A stretch of 14,225 bases of DNA. Origin: JAEXNA01 sp050486105. GTDB lineage: Bacteria > Vulcanimicrobiota > Xenobia > Xenobiales > JADMJV01. The stretch spans positions 1 to 14,225 of the forward strand of contig JBJHCR010000164.1 in NCBI GenBank assembly GCA_050486105.1. Direction: 5' to 3'. Position numbers and translations under genes: made by a program. The notes below the pieces were generated by a model, which saw only the letters and a list, made by a program, of their open reading frames with translations, searched no databases and had not been told where the DNA came from. The stretch's first letter is position 1. Each line of letters starts with the position of its first letter. Of the stretch, positions 5,679 to 13,553 are shown piece after piece.

Positions 5679-7517
5679 GTGAGCACTCAGTCCAAGTCTC
5701 GAATCCGAATTCTCCTTACTCCTTTCGTTCTGCCTGGTGTCGCCGTGGGTCTATTGAAGATCCAGTCTCTGGTCCTCCATCACCTTCTTCTAGGCTACTC
5801 TCAAGCAATTTCTGCCCCTTCTCTAGAGAATGTCGGCCTCTTGGTGTTGGTTGCCGTTTTATCCTTGCTCCCGAGAACAGGGCAAGGAGTCGCTGGGGTG
5901 ACTTTGCTCTCAGTCAGTTCTGCAGTCTTCTTAATCGACGCTTGGTACTATCGCTTCTTCCGCGACCTCCCCTCTCTGCATCTTCTTCAAGGTTGGCATC
6001 AGGCTGGGCCAGCCAGCGAAAGTCTCCTGGGTCTGATTCGAGGAGAAGATCTACTTCTGCCGCTCTTCCCGGTGGTCTTTTTGGGGGCTTGGAGGCTGTG
6101 GGTCAAGGTCGACGAGTCCGCCGAAAACCGAAGCCGACGGAGGGATTTGGGAATCCTGGCAGTCAGTGTGCTTCTCCTGGCCGCAACCGTGGCAACTTTG
6201 CCCGAGGTGCGAGCGGTGCAACTTCAAAGACGGTTCCAGAATGTCGCCATCGGCAAAATCTTCGGTCCAATCTTTTATCACCTTTACGATGCTTGGGAAT
6301 GGGGGCGACTTCATCTGGGCCTTGAAGGGGGTCTTCGATTTGACCAGTCAAAGGTGGCTCCCTTGGTGTCTCGGTCGCGGCAGTCTCTCCGGGAACCCAC
6401 CGAGGAACGAGGTCGTTTTGCGAACCGCGACCTGATCTTTATTCAGTTGGAGTCGCTCCAGGATTTTGCTCTTCACGCTGAAGTGGACGGGCGTCCCCTA
6501 ATGCCTTTTCTGAGAGCGGCGGCTCAAGCTGGCACCTACTTTCGCCTTTTGGATCAAACTCACTTAGGACGTTCGGCCGACGGTCAGTTCTTGTTTCTTC
6601 AGTCTCTCCATCCCCCTGCGTCTCGACCGGTTCCCTTCGCCTATCCGAGCCACCGGTACGTGGGGCTGCCCACTTTGTTTCGAGACGCCGGATACAGCAC
6701 TTTGTACTTCCATCCGTCGGAGCCCACTTTCTGGAACGCTGAAACTATGTCGCAGTCTTACGGGTTTGAGCATCGCTGGTTTCGGCGAGACCTCCCCGCA
6801 CAGAACCCTTTGGAAGATCGTCGGGGATGGGGTTTGGTTGACTCGGCTTTGCTGGCTCAGGTGGCCGACCACTTAAAAGAGCAGACCTCACCCTATTTTG
6901 CCTACGTGGTTACGGTGATGTGTCACCATCCATACGGGGAACTCAAACCCGAAGACGTCGATTTTCCAAAGCCTGTTGAGGGCAGCATGCTGGTCGACTA
7001 TCTTCGGTGTTGTCACTTCAGAGATCAGGCGCTCAGGGAGTTCGTTGAGGACTTGGCTCAGACCGAACGAGGTCGAGAAACGGTGCTATTTTTGGCGGGA
7101 GACCACGATGCTCAACTTCCAGAACGCGAGCTTCTGTCGGCTGGTTACGACGGGTATCCCCAATCCCGGATGGTTCCAGGGGTGCTGTTCACAGTGGAGG
7201 ATGTATGGAGTATCTTGGAGAGTGAGTCCGCTCTGCCCCCCGTATTGACGGGAACTTTCGGGGGGCAGATCGACGTGGCGCCTACCCTTTCCCATGTTTT
7301 TTCCCTTGGCATGGAAGAAAGTCTCTTTTTAGGAGTAAATCTTTTCTCTACGCAAGATAGCGGACCAGTCATCTCCCGTTCAGGGGTTTGGATGGATCGC
7401 AAAGGATGGATTCAACAGTTCGAAGGCTCTGAAAAGGTCCCTGACCTTTCGGAGTTTGAAGCGAGTGAGATGCTTCTGCATGGAGACCGGCTCGAGTGGG
7501 CTCGGGACTCCTTGTAG
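5679..7517 (+). CDS. LtaS-like membrane phosphoglycerol transferase / sulfatase-family protein
   Basis: A 612-residue protein of the alkaline phosphatase superfamily, arranged like lipoteichoic acid synthase and OpgB-type phosphoglycerol transferases. Several hydrophobic segments lie in residues 10-175, with an extracytoplasmic catalytic domain from about 248 to 555. Metal-site and catalytic motifs are visible: QLES (256-259, E258), HLGRSADGQF (295-304), CHHPY (415-419), AGDHD (473-477, D475 and H476) and GGQIDVAPTL (528-537). The position of the usual nucleophilic Thr in GRTSD is Ser 299 here. The likely reaction is transfer of a glycerophosphate-type head group to a surface glycan or lipid, but phosphoethanolamine transfer or sulfatase activity cannot be excluded. 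The start is GTG 5679-5681, directly after an in-frame TAG, with a poor ribosome site; translation may depend on the upstream small gene. Confidence 0.8.
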   Translation: MSTQSKSRIRILLTPFVLPGVAVGLLKIQSLVLHHLLLGYSQAISAPSLENVGLLVLVAVLSLLPRTGQGVAGVTLLSVSSAVFLIDAWYYRFFRDLPSLHLLQGWHQAGPASESLLGLIRGEDLLLPLFPVVFLGAWRLWVKVDESAENRSRRRDLGILAVSVLLLAATVATLPEVRAVQLQRRFQNVAIGKIFGPIFYHLYDAWEWGRLHLGLEGGLRFDQSKVAPLVSRSRQSLREPTEERGRFANRDLIFIQLESLQDFALHAEVDGRPLMPFLRAAAQAGTYFRLLDQTHLGRSADGQFLFLQSLHPPASRPVPFAYPSHRYVGLPTLFRDAGYSTLYFHPSEPTFWNAETMSQSYGFEHRWFRRDLPAQNPLEDRRGWGLVDSALLAQVADHLKEQTSPYFAYVVTVMCHHPYGELKPEDVDFPKPVEGSMLVDYLRCCHFRDQALREFVEDLAQTERGRETVLFLAGDHDAQLPERELLSAGYDGYPQSRMVPGVLFTVEDVWSILESESALPPVLTGTFGGQIDVAPTLSHVFSLGMEESLFLGVNLFSTQDSGPVISRSGVWMDRKGWIQQFEGSEKVPDLSEFEASEMLLHGDRLEWARDSL

Positions 7518-7603
7518 TAGGATTTCAGCTAGAGGGACCTGGCGCTGCTCTCCTAACGAGGGCCTTGGCACGACCGATAGTATGAACGTTTCTCTAGAAT
7601 TGA

Positions 7604-7632
7604 TTGTAATTCATTCGAGGCTTTGCTATACT
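7604..7632 (+). promoter_or_regulatory. Sigma70-like promoter of the XRE regulator
   Basis: A -35-like TTGTAA (7604-7609) and a -10 TATACT (7627-7632) are separated by exactly 17 bases in an AT-rich stretch just upstream of the regulator gene. Transcription would start near 7639, giving a leader of about 35 bases that contains AAGGAGG at 7655-7661. It lies 87 bases after the LtaS-like stop codon, so the regulator is probably its own transcription unit. Confidence 0.6.
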
Positions 7633-7673
7633 CTGAGTGGCAAAGTCTCAAACGAAGGAGGGCGCGTCGAGAC

Positions 7674-8105
7674 ATGAAAAATCAGGATTGGGCGAACTAC
7701 GTAAAAGAGCGTCGGAAAGCCAGGCAGTTGACTCGTAGGAAACTTGCCGAGCTGGCCAAGATCGATCCGAGTTATGTGACCTTGATAGAGAGGGACGGAT
7801 ACGTTCCTCGCAAGGACAAGGTGCTGGAGATTGCACGAGCTATCCAGGCTGATGTTGACCGAACATTGTTGGTTGCCGGTTATGCTCCAGAGCAGATTCC
7901 GGTGGATGACCTTTTGGATCGGATTGAGGGCTATAAAACGGAGAAGGTTCTCGATGGAGATCTTCGGGAGGCATTGCAAGAGCTGTTTTCTCTGTCTGCC
8001 TCACAACAGCGCAAGGTGGCAGAAATGCTGCAGGCTTATGTGAGGACGATTAGAGACCAGCCCGCGTCAGTACGGAGAAGCCGGAAAATTTCCGCTAACG
8101 CATAG
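7674..8105 (+). CDS. XRE-family helix-turn-helix transcriptional regulator
   Basis: A 143-residue DNA-binding protein. The Cro/C1-type helix-turn-helix covers about residues 7-62: RRKLAELAKIDPSYVTLIERDG is the helix-turn-helix core with the typical spacing, followed by the P-x-x-x-x-x-x-I-A-x-A-L-like fifth helix (VLEIARAI). A short tail AGYAPE (68-73) common to this class follows. Residues 75-128 are helical, with two leucine-containing segments (DDLLDRIEGY and REALQELFSL) that could mediate dimer contacts. The C-terminus is basic. The start is ATG 7674 because AAGGAGG lies 12 bases upstream and the HTH begins right after it; the open frame reaches back to 7623 only into the promoter. The target is unknown; autoregulation or control of its neighbours is an inference only. 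Confidence 0.85.
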   Translation: MKNQDWANYVKERRKARQLTRRKLAELAKIDPSYVTLIERDGYVPRKDKVLEIARAIQADVDRTLLVAGYAPEQIPVDDLLDRIEGYKTEKVLDGDLREALQELFSLSASQQRKVAEMLQAYVRTIRDQPASVRRSRKISANA

Positions 8106-8152
8106 GAGACTGCTTCGTCAGGATCCTCAACGGCCTTGATGTTGCCGCAGAG

Positions 8153-8208
8153 CCCTCTTCTCAGATTCGATTAAGATTCGAGTCAGGGAAGAGGGTTTCT
8201 CTATTTTT
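8153..8208 (+). terminator. Possible terminator downstream of the XRE gene
   Basis: CCCTCTTC (8153-8160) pairs perfectly with GAAGAGGG (8188-8195) across a 27-base loop and is followed by a T-rich stretch TTTCTCTATTTTT. The loop is long, so the terminator is weaker than the one at 77-111. It ends at the stop of the convergent pgl gene. The loop also contains a direct repeat AGATTCGA (8163-8170 and 8174-8181). Confidence 0.5.
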
Positions 8209-8905
8209 AGAGCCTTGATGCTGCAGGCTCATCGAGAAGGATCAGGGTCTGGTCTTGGCCGCTCACTAGGGCGGCGGGCAAGGATGCTTCTCGATAGATC
8301 GACGCGAGGGCTTCGGCTTTTTCGGAACCTTTAGCCAAAAAGAGAACCTTGCTGCTCATATTTAGAGTGGGCAGAGTTAGGGTCAGCCGACTCTGCAGTT
8401 TGGTGGCTCCATCCCGGCTGACGGCACAAAGGCGATCTTTTTCATCCAGGGCCGGATTTCCAGGAAACAACGATGCCGTATGTCCATCCGTTCCAATGCC
8501 TAAAATCTGGAGATCGATTCGATCGTTCCCGTCCATGAAGAAGCGATGCAGGTCTCTGGAGTAGGTATCCGCCGAAAGCTCAGGGGTGCTCAAGATCGGC
8601 CAAGGGTGGAGTCTCCACGGAGGCAGGTCGATGGCCTTCAAGAGAGTGCGATGGGCCATGCAATAATTGCTTTCTGGATGATCGTGGGGCACGAAGCGTT
8701 CATCTCCCCACCAAAGATGAACGTTCTCCCAGGCTACCGAAGACTCCGAAAGTCGTCGATAGAGTTCGGCCGGGGTTGAGCCCCCCGAGAGAAATAGATG
8801 AAAAGGCTGAGCCAGTGATCTTCGATTCAGTTGGTCCAAGACCAACTCTAGGGCCTCTTGGAAAAAGCTCTCCGAGTCAACTATGATGGGTTCTGGGCGT
8901 TTCAA
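8207..8905 (-). CDS. pgl: 6-phosphogluconolactonase
   Basis: A cytosolic hydrolase that opens 6-phosphoglucono-1,5-lactone to 6-phosphogluconate in the oxidative pentose phosphate pathway (DevB/SOL-type, NagB-like fold). Of 232 residues, LSGGSTP (39-45), WWGDERFVP (65-73) with SNY (79-81), and LGIGTDGHTASLFPG (135-149) are the family signatures for phosphate binding and catalysis. The start is uncertain: a TTG at 8903-8905, four bases after the transaldolase stop, puts the N-terminus in register with the family. Another TTG at 8948-8950 would add 15 residues overlapping transaldolase; neither has a good ribosome site. It is the last gene of the tkt-tal-pgl operon, so translation coupling to tal is likely. 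zwf and opcA, often between tal and pgl, are missing here. Confidence 0.9.
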   Translation of the reverse strand: MKRPEPIIVDSESFFQEALELVLDQLNRRSLAQPFHLFLSGGSTPAELYRRLSESSVAWENVHLWWGDERFVPHDHPESNYCMAHRTLLKAIDLPPWRLHPWPILSTPELSADTYSRDLHRFFMDGNDRIDLQILGIGTDGHTASLFPGNPALDEKDRLCAVSRDGATKLQSRLTLTLPTLNMSSKVLFLAKGSEKAEALASIYREASLPAALVSGQDQTLILLDEPAASRL

Positions 8906-8909
8906 GGAT

Positions 8910-10037
8910 TCACGCGCTGAAGGCCTGCTGCTCGGACAGAGCGGATTCAAGGACTTTGAGGAGGGAGCGGAAGGATTGCTCGAATTTGCCGACCCCCTGC
9001 TCTACCAGGAGCACATTGGTGATCTCCTGGAGATCTATGCCCAATTTCTCGAGACTCTTCAGCTGCTGTCGAGCGAGTTCTTCGTTCTCCGAGGTTAGGG
9101 TAACTTTCGGGTCCCCGTGGTCTAGAGCTGCTTCCAGAGTGGCCTCCGGGACCGTGTTAACGCAGTCTGGGCCTACCAACTCGTCCACATAAAGAGTGTC
9201 CGGGTACTCAGGGTTCTTGGTGGAGGTGCTGGCCCAGAGCGGTCTTTGCACTTGGGCTCCTTGAGAACGCAATTTTTGGAAGCGCTCGGAATTGGCGATG
9301 ACTTCCTGGTAGGCGGCATAAGCCACCCGAGCGTTGGCGACAGCGGCTTTGCCACAGAGGTTCAAGGCCTCCGGAGTCCCTAGGGTCTGCAAGCGGGCGT
9401 CCACCTCGGAATCCACCCTGGAAATGAAGAAGCTGGCGACCGAGGCGATGCCAGACACCTTGAGGCCCTCCTGAGCGCGACGCTCCAAGGCTGACAGAAA
9501 CCGATGCATGACTTTGCGATACATGTCCACTGAGAAAAGAAGGGTGACATTGACGTTGTATCCGCTGTAGAGCAGTTCTTCGACCACCGGAAGACCGGCC
9601 TCAGTGGCCGGCACTTTGATCATCAGGTTCGGGCGGTCGACCCGTTTCCAGATCTCATGGCCTTGGGCGATACTGGCTTCGGTTTCGTTGGCTCTGGTGG
9701 GGTCGAGTTCCAGGGAAACGTACCCGTCTTGGTGTTCGCTCGAATGATAAAGGTCTTTGAAGAGGTCGCAGGCTCTTTGGACATCCTCAATCATGAGTTG
9801 CCAGCAGGTCGTTTCGGCATCGAGTCCGGCTGAGGCAGCCTTCTTGATCGCCTCAGAATAGGCGCTGCCACTGGAAACCGCACCTTCGAATATGGTGGGA
9901 TTGCTGGTTTGACCCCGCAAGCCCCAGGTTTGCAATTTTTCCGTCAGCCAGCCTGAATCGAGCATCTCTCGGCTGAGGGAGTCGAGCCATAGAGAGACTC
10001 CAAGGTCTAGATAATTTTGGGATTTCGCATTGGACAT
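8910..10037 (-). CDS. tal: Transaldolase
   Basis: Transfers a dihydroxyacetone unit from sedoheptulose 7-phosphate to glyceraldehyde 3-phosphate in the cytosol through a Schiff base. At 375 residues it matches the longer class found in actinobacteria and cyanobacteria rather than the about 317-residue E. coli type. Visible features are WLDSLSR (17-23, with the catalytic Asp 19), TSNPTIFEGA (44-53) and the Schiff-base lysine K141 in LMIKVPATEAG, and the VNVTLLFS strand (162-169). ATG 10035-10037 has AGAGAGGT about ten bases upstream. It follows transketolase by 53 bases and precedes pgl by four. All catalytic positions appear intact. Confidence 0.92.
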   Translation of the reverse strand: MSNAKSQNYLDLGVSLWLDSLSREMLDSGWLTEKLQTWGLRGQTSNPTIFEGAVSSGSAYSEAIKKAASAGLDAETTCWQLMIEDVQRACDLFKDLYHSSEHQDGYVSLELDPTRANETEASIAQGHEIWKRVDRPNLMIKVPATEAGLPVVEELLYSGYNVNVTLLFSVDMYRKVMHRFLSALERRAQEGLKVSGIASVASFFISRVDSEVDARLQTLGTPEALNLCGKAAVANARVAYAAYQEVIANSERFQKLRSQGAQVQRPLWASTSTKNPEYPDTLYVDELVGPDCVNTVPEATLEAALDHGDPKVTLTSENEELARQQLKSLEKLGIDLQEITNVLLVEQGVGKFEQSFRSLLKVLESALSEQQAFSA

Positions 10038-10090
10038 GGGTTAAGGTACCTCTCTCATTCTCTGACTCATTAGGTCTTCCGAGCGCCTCT

Positions 10091-12115
10091 TTAGAGTAAG
10101 CTCTCCATTTTCTTAGCTAGTGCCGGGCCGGAAAACCCGAAACGCTCCATCACTTCTTGCCAGGGCGCCGATGCGCCAAAGTGGTCTAGGCCGTGGGCTG
10201 CTCCGTCTTCGGTGACCCAACGTTCCCAACCAAAGGTTGCTGCCGCTTCCACTGCCAAGCGCTTGCGTACCTTGGGCGGCAAGACCTGGTCGCGATAGCT
10301 TTGAGGCTGATCAGAAAAGAGCCTCCAACTTGGCATGGACACCACCCGGATGGAGAGCCCCTTTTTCTCGAGCTCCTTTTGGGCGTCAAGGCATGGGTGA
10401 ACTTCATAGCCTGAAGCAATGAATATCCCATCTAGGGTTTCCGGCTTTTGACCTTCCGAAAGAATGTAGGCCCCCTTGGCTAGGCCCTCGGCGGAACTGT
10501 AGGGCCCGGAATCGCTGCGCTCCAGGGTCGGACAATCCTGTCGACTGAGCACCAACAGAACTGGTCCGCCCTGATGAGCGATCGCTGTCCGCCAGGCTTC
10601 ACGAACTTCGTGGGCATCGCAGGGCCTGAGGATGGTCATATTTGGTACGCACCGCAAGCTTGGCAAATGTTCCACCGCTTGATGAGTCGGTCCGTCTTCT
10701 CCGAGGCCGATGCTGTCGTGGGTGAGGACGTGAATGCTCCGGATTCCCATCAAGGCTGCCAGTCGCAGGCTGGGCCGCATATAGTCGGTGAAGACGAAGA
10801 AGGTGGCCCCAAATCCGATCAAGCCTTTGTGCAACTCAAGTCCATTGACCATGGCAGCCATGGCGTGCTCCCGGATACCGTAGTGAAGGTTGCGACCTGT
10901 TGGACTTTCCCGAGATTGAGAGGTGGTGCATTTCATCAGGGTTTTCGTGGAACCAGCTAGATCGGCTGACCCTCCAATGAGGTTTGGGAGATTTTGGCCC
11001 AACACTTGGAGGACCTCTCCAGAGGAGACTCGGGTGGCCCGAGCTTTGCCGTCTTCGAAGGCTGGTAGACCTTGATCCCAGTTCGACGGGAGTTCCCCGG
11101 AGTGCCAGAGTTCGAATTGTTGAGCCAGTTCGGGATGAGCGTTGCGGTAGCCTTGGAACATCTTCTTCCAGTGCTCTTCGGCTTGGGCTCCCCGGTCTAA
11201 GACCGATTTGGTGAAAGACGCAATCTCTTCAGGAATAGTGAAGGTCTCATTGGCGGGCAATCCGAGTCGCTCTCGGGTGAGACTGATCTCTTCTTTCCCC
11301 AGAGGCGAGCCGTGAGCTTCCGAGGTGTCGATGGCGTTGGGCGCCGGGTAGGCGATATGGGTGCGCGCCGAGATCAGCGACGGTCTGGGGTCAGCCTTAG
11401 CTGCCGCGACAGCCATCTCGATGGCATCGAGATCATTAACTTTCTGATCGTCCAAACGCTGAACATGCCAACCGAGGGCTTCAAAGCGCGCGTCCACATC
11501 CTCACTGAAGGCGAGATCCGTGTTTCCTTCGATGGTGATTTTATTGTCGTCCCAGAAGACCACCAACTTGGACAGGCCTAGATGTCCAGCCAGAGATGCC
11601 GCTTCGCAAGAGACTCCTTCCATCAAGTCTCCGTCGGAGGCAATGACGTAGGTGAAGTGGTCGACAACCGGATAACCTTGGCGGTTGAAATGACTGCCCA
11701 GGTGCCGCTCGGCCAGAGCCATTCCCACTGCGGTGGCGAACCCTTGGCCTAAGGGCCCGGTGGTGGTTTCCACTCCGGGGGTATGTCCGTATTCGGGATG
11801 GCCGGGAGTGTTGCTCCCCCATTGTCTGAAGTCCATCAAATTTTGGCGACTGACCTCGTATCCGCACAGATGAAGCAGGCTGTATTGCAGGATGCAAGCG
11901 TGTCCACAGGAGAGGACAAATCTGTCTCGGTCGACCCAGGTTGGCGACTTCGGATTGTGCTTCATAACTCTGCCGTAGAGCGCCCAGCCAATGGGAGCTA
12001 AGGCCATGGCTGTTCCAGGGTGTCCCGAATTGGCCTTTTGCGGGCCGTCCATGGCTAGTCCTCGAATGGTGTTGACCAGTAGTGTTTCGGGCTCGATGGC
12101 GAGGGTCTCAGTCAT
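10091..12115 (-). CDS. tkt: Transketolase
   Basis: A thiamine-diphosphate enzyme that moves two-carbon units between sugar phosphates in the pentose phosphate and Calvin cycles. The 674 residues (E. coli about 663) show H32 (GHPG), H72 (GHAC), the PGHPE loop (H106), GPLGQG (120-125), the cofactor motif SDGDLMEG (160-167) with N191 in DDNKIT, H268 in EAHGSPLG, the catalytic Glu 416 in YGIREHAM, and H478 in THQAVEHL. Start: ATG 12113-12115 matches the family N-terminus (MTETLAIEPETL). The open frame reaches GTG 12241, but that 42-residue extension has no homology-like pattern and overlaps the divergent leader region. AAGGA lies about 13-18 bases upstream of the chosen start. It is the first gene of the tkt-tal-pgl operon and is probably transcribed from the 12116-12285 gap. 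Confidence 0.93.
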   Translation of the reverse strand: MTETLAIEPETLLVNTIRGLAMDGPQKANSGHPGTAMALAPIGWALYGRVMKHNPKSPTWVDRDRFVLSCGHACILQYSLLHLCGYEVSRQNLMDFRQWGSNTPGHPEYGHTPGVETTTGPLGQGFATAVGMALAERHLGSHFNRQGYPVVDHFTYVIASDGDLMEGVSCEAASLAGHLGLSKLVVFWDDNKITIEGNTDLAFSEDVDARFEALGWHVQRLDDQKVNDLDAIEMAVAAAKADPRPSLISARTHIAYPAPNAIDTSEAHGSPLGKEEISLTRERLGLPANETFTIPEEIASFTKSVLDRGAQAEEHWKKMFQGYRNAHPELAQQFELWHSGELPSNWDQGLPAFEDGKARATRVSSGEVLQVLGQNLPNLIGGSADLAGSTKTLMKCTTSQSRESPTGRNLHYGIREHAMAAMVNGLELHKGLIGFGATFFVFTDYMRPSLRLAALMGIRSIHVLTHDSIGLGEDGPTHQAVEHLPSLRCVPNMTILRPCDAHEVREAWRTAIAHQGGPVLLVLSRQDCPTLERSDSGPYSSAEGLAKGAYILSEGQKPETLDGIFIASGYEVHPCLDAQKELEKKGLSIRVVSMPSWRLFSDQPQSYRDQVLPPKVRKRLAVEAAATFGWERWVTEDGAAHGLDHFGASAPWQEVMERFGFSGPALAKKMESLL

Positions 12116-12285
12116 GCTTGTGAAGTGGTCCTTTCCTTGACTTTCGGGAGGAGGGACTCCCGAGTCTTGCTCAAGAGGCTGCTTCCAACAATCGAAGAGG
12201 TATCCCTGCGGATCTTGGTCACGTGTTGGTGAAAGGCTCATTCAGGGTAGCAGGGAGATCTCTGTGGAATCCTAAAAGGCTGAGA
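12116..12285. promoter_or_regulatory. Divergent intergenic region between tkt and the prolyl isomerase
   Basis: 170 bases that must hold the promoters of both flanking genes. I see no strong -35/-10 pair. An inverted repeat TCGGGAG-GAGGGA-CTCCCGA occupies 12144-12163 (7-bp perfect stem, 6-base loop) and lies 29 bases upstream of the transketolase start, where it could be an operator or a leader hairpin. There is no T run, so it is not a standard terminator. Confidence 0.45.
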
Positions 12286-13155
12286 ATGACTCGGGGCCCT
12301 CTCATCATTTCACTGCTGCTGAACTTTGGCTTGCTGTGCCTGTTAGCTTTCTTAGCTTTTCGAGACCCGGCTTTGGTGACCTATGGAAAGACCGAGGCTG
12401 TTAGGGTCCGGCAACTCTATGCCACCCTAGTAGAGCGCCACGCCGAGGAGGTCCTGGGGGACTTGGTGGGGCGGGCCATGGTAGAGAGCGAGGCCGCTGC
12501 CCGTGGGCTCGAGGTTGATGAAGACGAGGTGGAGAGCACTTGGTCCGAGTGGCTGTACGACCCCGAAGTGGTGGCCAAGCTCGACAGTGGAGACACCACC
12601 GAGTTGGAGTACAAGGAGCGATTGAGAACTTTGGTGCTCCTCGATCAGATCACCTGGAACGATGTCCCAGATGGCGAGCGAGAGGTTCTCTTGGAGGACT
12701 ATTTTGAGAGGAATCAGGAGCATCTCACCAGGGTTCGACTTCGACACATCCTGTTGGACCGGCAAACGGCAACCAAGGATGTGGTGGACCGACTTGAGGC
12801 TGGGGTCGATTTTTCTGAACTGGCCCAGCGCTTTTCTCTCGATCCTCTGACCCGAGAGCGCGGCGGAGATCTCGGCTGGAAAACTAAGTCGGACTTCCCT
12901 ACTGAGTTGAGTGCGGTGATCTTCTTGCTGCCTGTCGGTGCCGTCAGTGGTGCGGTGTCCTCCCCCATCGGTTGGCACATCTTCTTGGTGGAGGAGCGCC
13001 GAGAGACTCTGCCAGAACTTGTCACTGCGACCCGTAGAGCCTATTGTCGAGCTATGAGGTCGACCACTCTGGCTCGCCTCAAGGAGTCATCCGGGCTGGA
13101 GATTCCCGATCTTGAGTTGGTCGAGAGTCGCATGCGGAATGTGTTGATCCGTTAA
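12286..13155 (+). CDS. Membrane-anchored parvulin-type prolyl isomerase (PpiC/SurA-like)
   Basis: A peptidyl-prolyl cis-trans isomerase that probably acts outside the cytoplasm to help secreted proteins fold. The 289 residues begin with a hydrophobic anchor (about 7-25) and no lipobox. A SurA-N-like helical region (about 35-147) precedes the PpiC/parvulin domain at 148-240: VRLRHILLD (150-158) with the catalytic-type HIL, SELAQRFSLDP (177-187), GGDLGW (193-198) and SSPIGWHIFLVEERRE (225-240). ATG 12286 is preferred over 12223 because AAAGG lies six bases upstream and the anchor follows at once. It is divergent from tkt and its stop shares TTAA with the stop of the convergent Rhs fragment. Confidence 0.85.
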   Translation: MTRGPLIISLLLNFGLLCLLAFLAFRDPALVTYGKTEAVRVRQLYATLVERHAEEVLGDLVGRAMVESEAAARGLEVDEDEVESTWSEWLYDPEVVAKLDSGDTTELEYKERLRTLVLLDQITWNDVPDGEREVLLEDYFERNQEHLTRVRLRHILLDRQTATKDVVDRLEAGVDFSELAQRFSLDPLTRERGGDLGWKTKSDFPTELSAVIFLLPVGAVSGAVSSPIGWHIFLVEERRETLPELVTATRRAYCRAMRSTTLARLKESSGLEIPDLELVESRMRNVLIR

Positions 13156-13508
13156 GTAGAGAGGCGATAGGTCTGGGTGTTGACTTGGTCGGCCGCGTTA
13201 TTGGTGAAGCTCTGGCCGCCTTGGCTGGTGCGGTTACCGTGGGCGTCATAGGCGAAGCTGTCGATCTCGGTGAAGTTGCCTCCGTCTCGCTCTTCGACCT
13301 TGGTCAACTGGTAGAGGTCATCGTACTCATAGCGCAACACCTGGTTGGCCAGGCCCACGGCTTGAGTTCGCTGGCGCCTAACGTTGCCGGCTCTTTGGTA
13401 GGTGTAATCCTCGGAGAAAAACGGGGCCCCCAAACCCTGAGAATACTCTACCTGAGAATACTCTATCAACTCCACCCGGTTCAAGTCGTCGTAGATGCGG
13501 TTGCAGAG
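13152..13508 (-). CDS. Truncated Rhs/YD-repeat protein fragment
   Basis: A 118-residue piece of an Rhs-family protein, open at the scaffold gap and ended by TAA at 13152-13154. YD-repeat signatures include YEYDDLYQLTKVEERDGG (60-77) and FAYDAHGNRTSQGGQSF (86-102), followed by NNAADQVNTQTYRLST. Full Rhs proteins continue with more repeats and a toxin or hyper-conserved core; here the chain stops within a repeat, so the gene is decayed or rearranged, not complete. No start can be assigned because the sequence upstream is lost in the N run. The frame across the gap is unreliable. A 15-base tandem duplication gives EYSQVEYSQ at 16-24. The function of the whole protein is unknown. Confidence 0.68.
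   Translation of the reverse strand, partial: LCNRIYDDLNRVELIEYSQVEYSQGLGAPFFSEDYTYQRAGNVRRQRTQAVGLANQVLRYEYDDLYQLTKVEERDGGNFTEIDSFAYDAHGNRTSQGGQSFTNNAADQVNTQTYRLST
13436..13465. repeat. 15-bp perfect tandem duplication
   Basis: CCTGAGAATACTCTA occurs at 13436-13450 and again at 13451-13465 with no mismatch. It preserves the Rhs reading frame on the minus strand and inserts five residues (VEYSQ-type repeat). Confidence 0.9.
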
Positions 13509-13518
13509 NNNNNNNNNN
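13509..13518. other. Run of ten N (scaffold gap)
   Basis: Ten undetermined bases, the usual placeholder for a scaffold join of unknown length. Continuity, and true distance, between the Rhs fragment and the Rpn gene cannot be assumed. Confidence 0.98.
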
Positions 13519-13533
13519 GTTCTTTGACACCGT

Positions 13534-13553
13534 CCTCTGTGTCTCCGTGTGAA
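13534..13553. repeat. Short CAGAGACACAGAG-type interspersed repeat (tentative)
   Basis: CCTCTGTGTCTCCGTGTGAA, read on the minus strand as TTCACACGGAGACACAGAGG, resembles degenerate purine-rich CACAGAG/ACACGGAG repeats that I recall from environmental bacterial genomes. It sits directly beside the gap, 104 bases upstream of the Rpn gene. Only one copy is in this window, so the repeat status is from memory and not shown here. Confidence 0.35.

Noticed and set aside
5597..6325. 242-residue plus-strand ORF overlapping the LtaS-like gene
   Set aside because: Arg/Ser/Pro-rich shadow frame of a gene with clear motifs.
8163..8181. Direct repeat AGATTCGA x2 as a possible attachment site or start of an array
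   Set aside because: Only two 8-base copies within a terminator loop; no further copies or spacers.
12116..12241. 42-residue N-terminal extension of transketolase to GTG 12241
   Set aside because: The family N-terminus begins at ATG 12115 and the extension covers the divergent leader with the inverted repeat.
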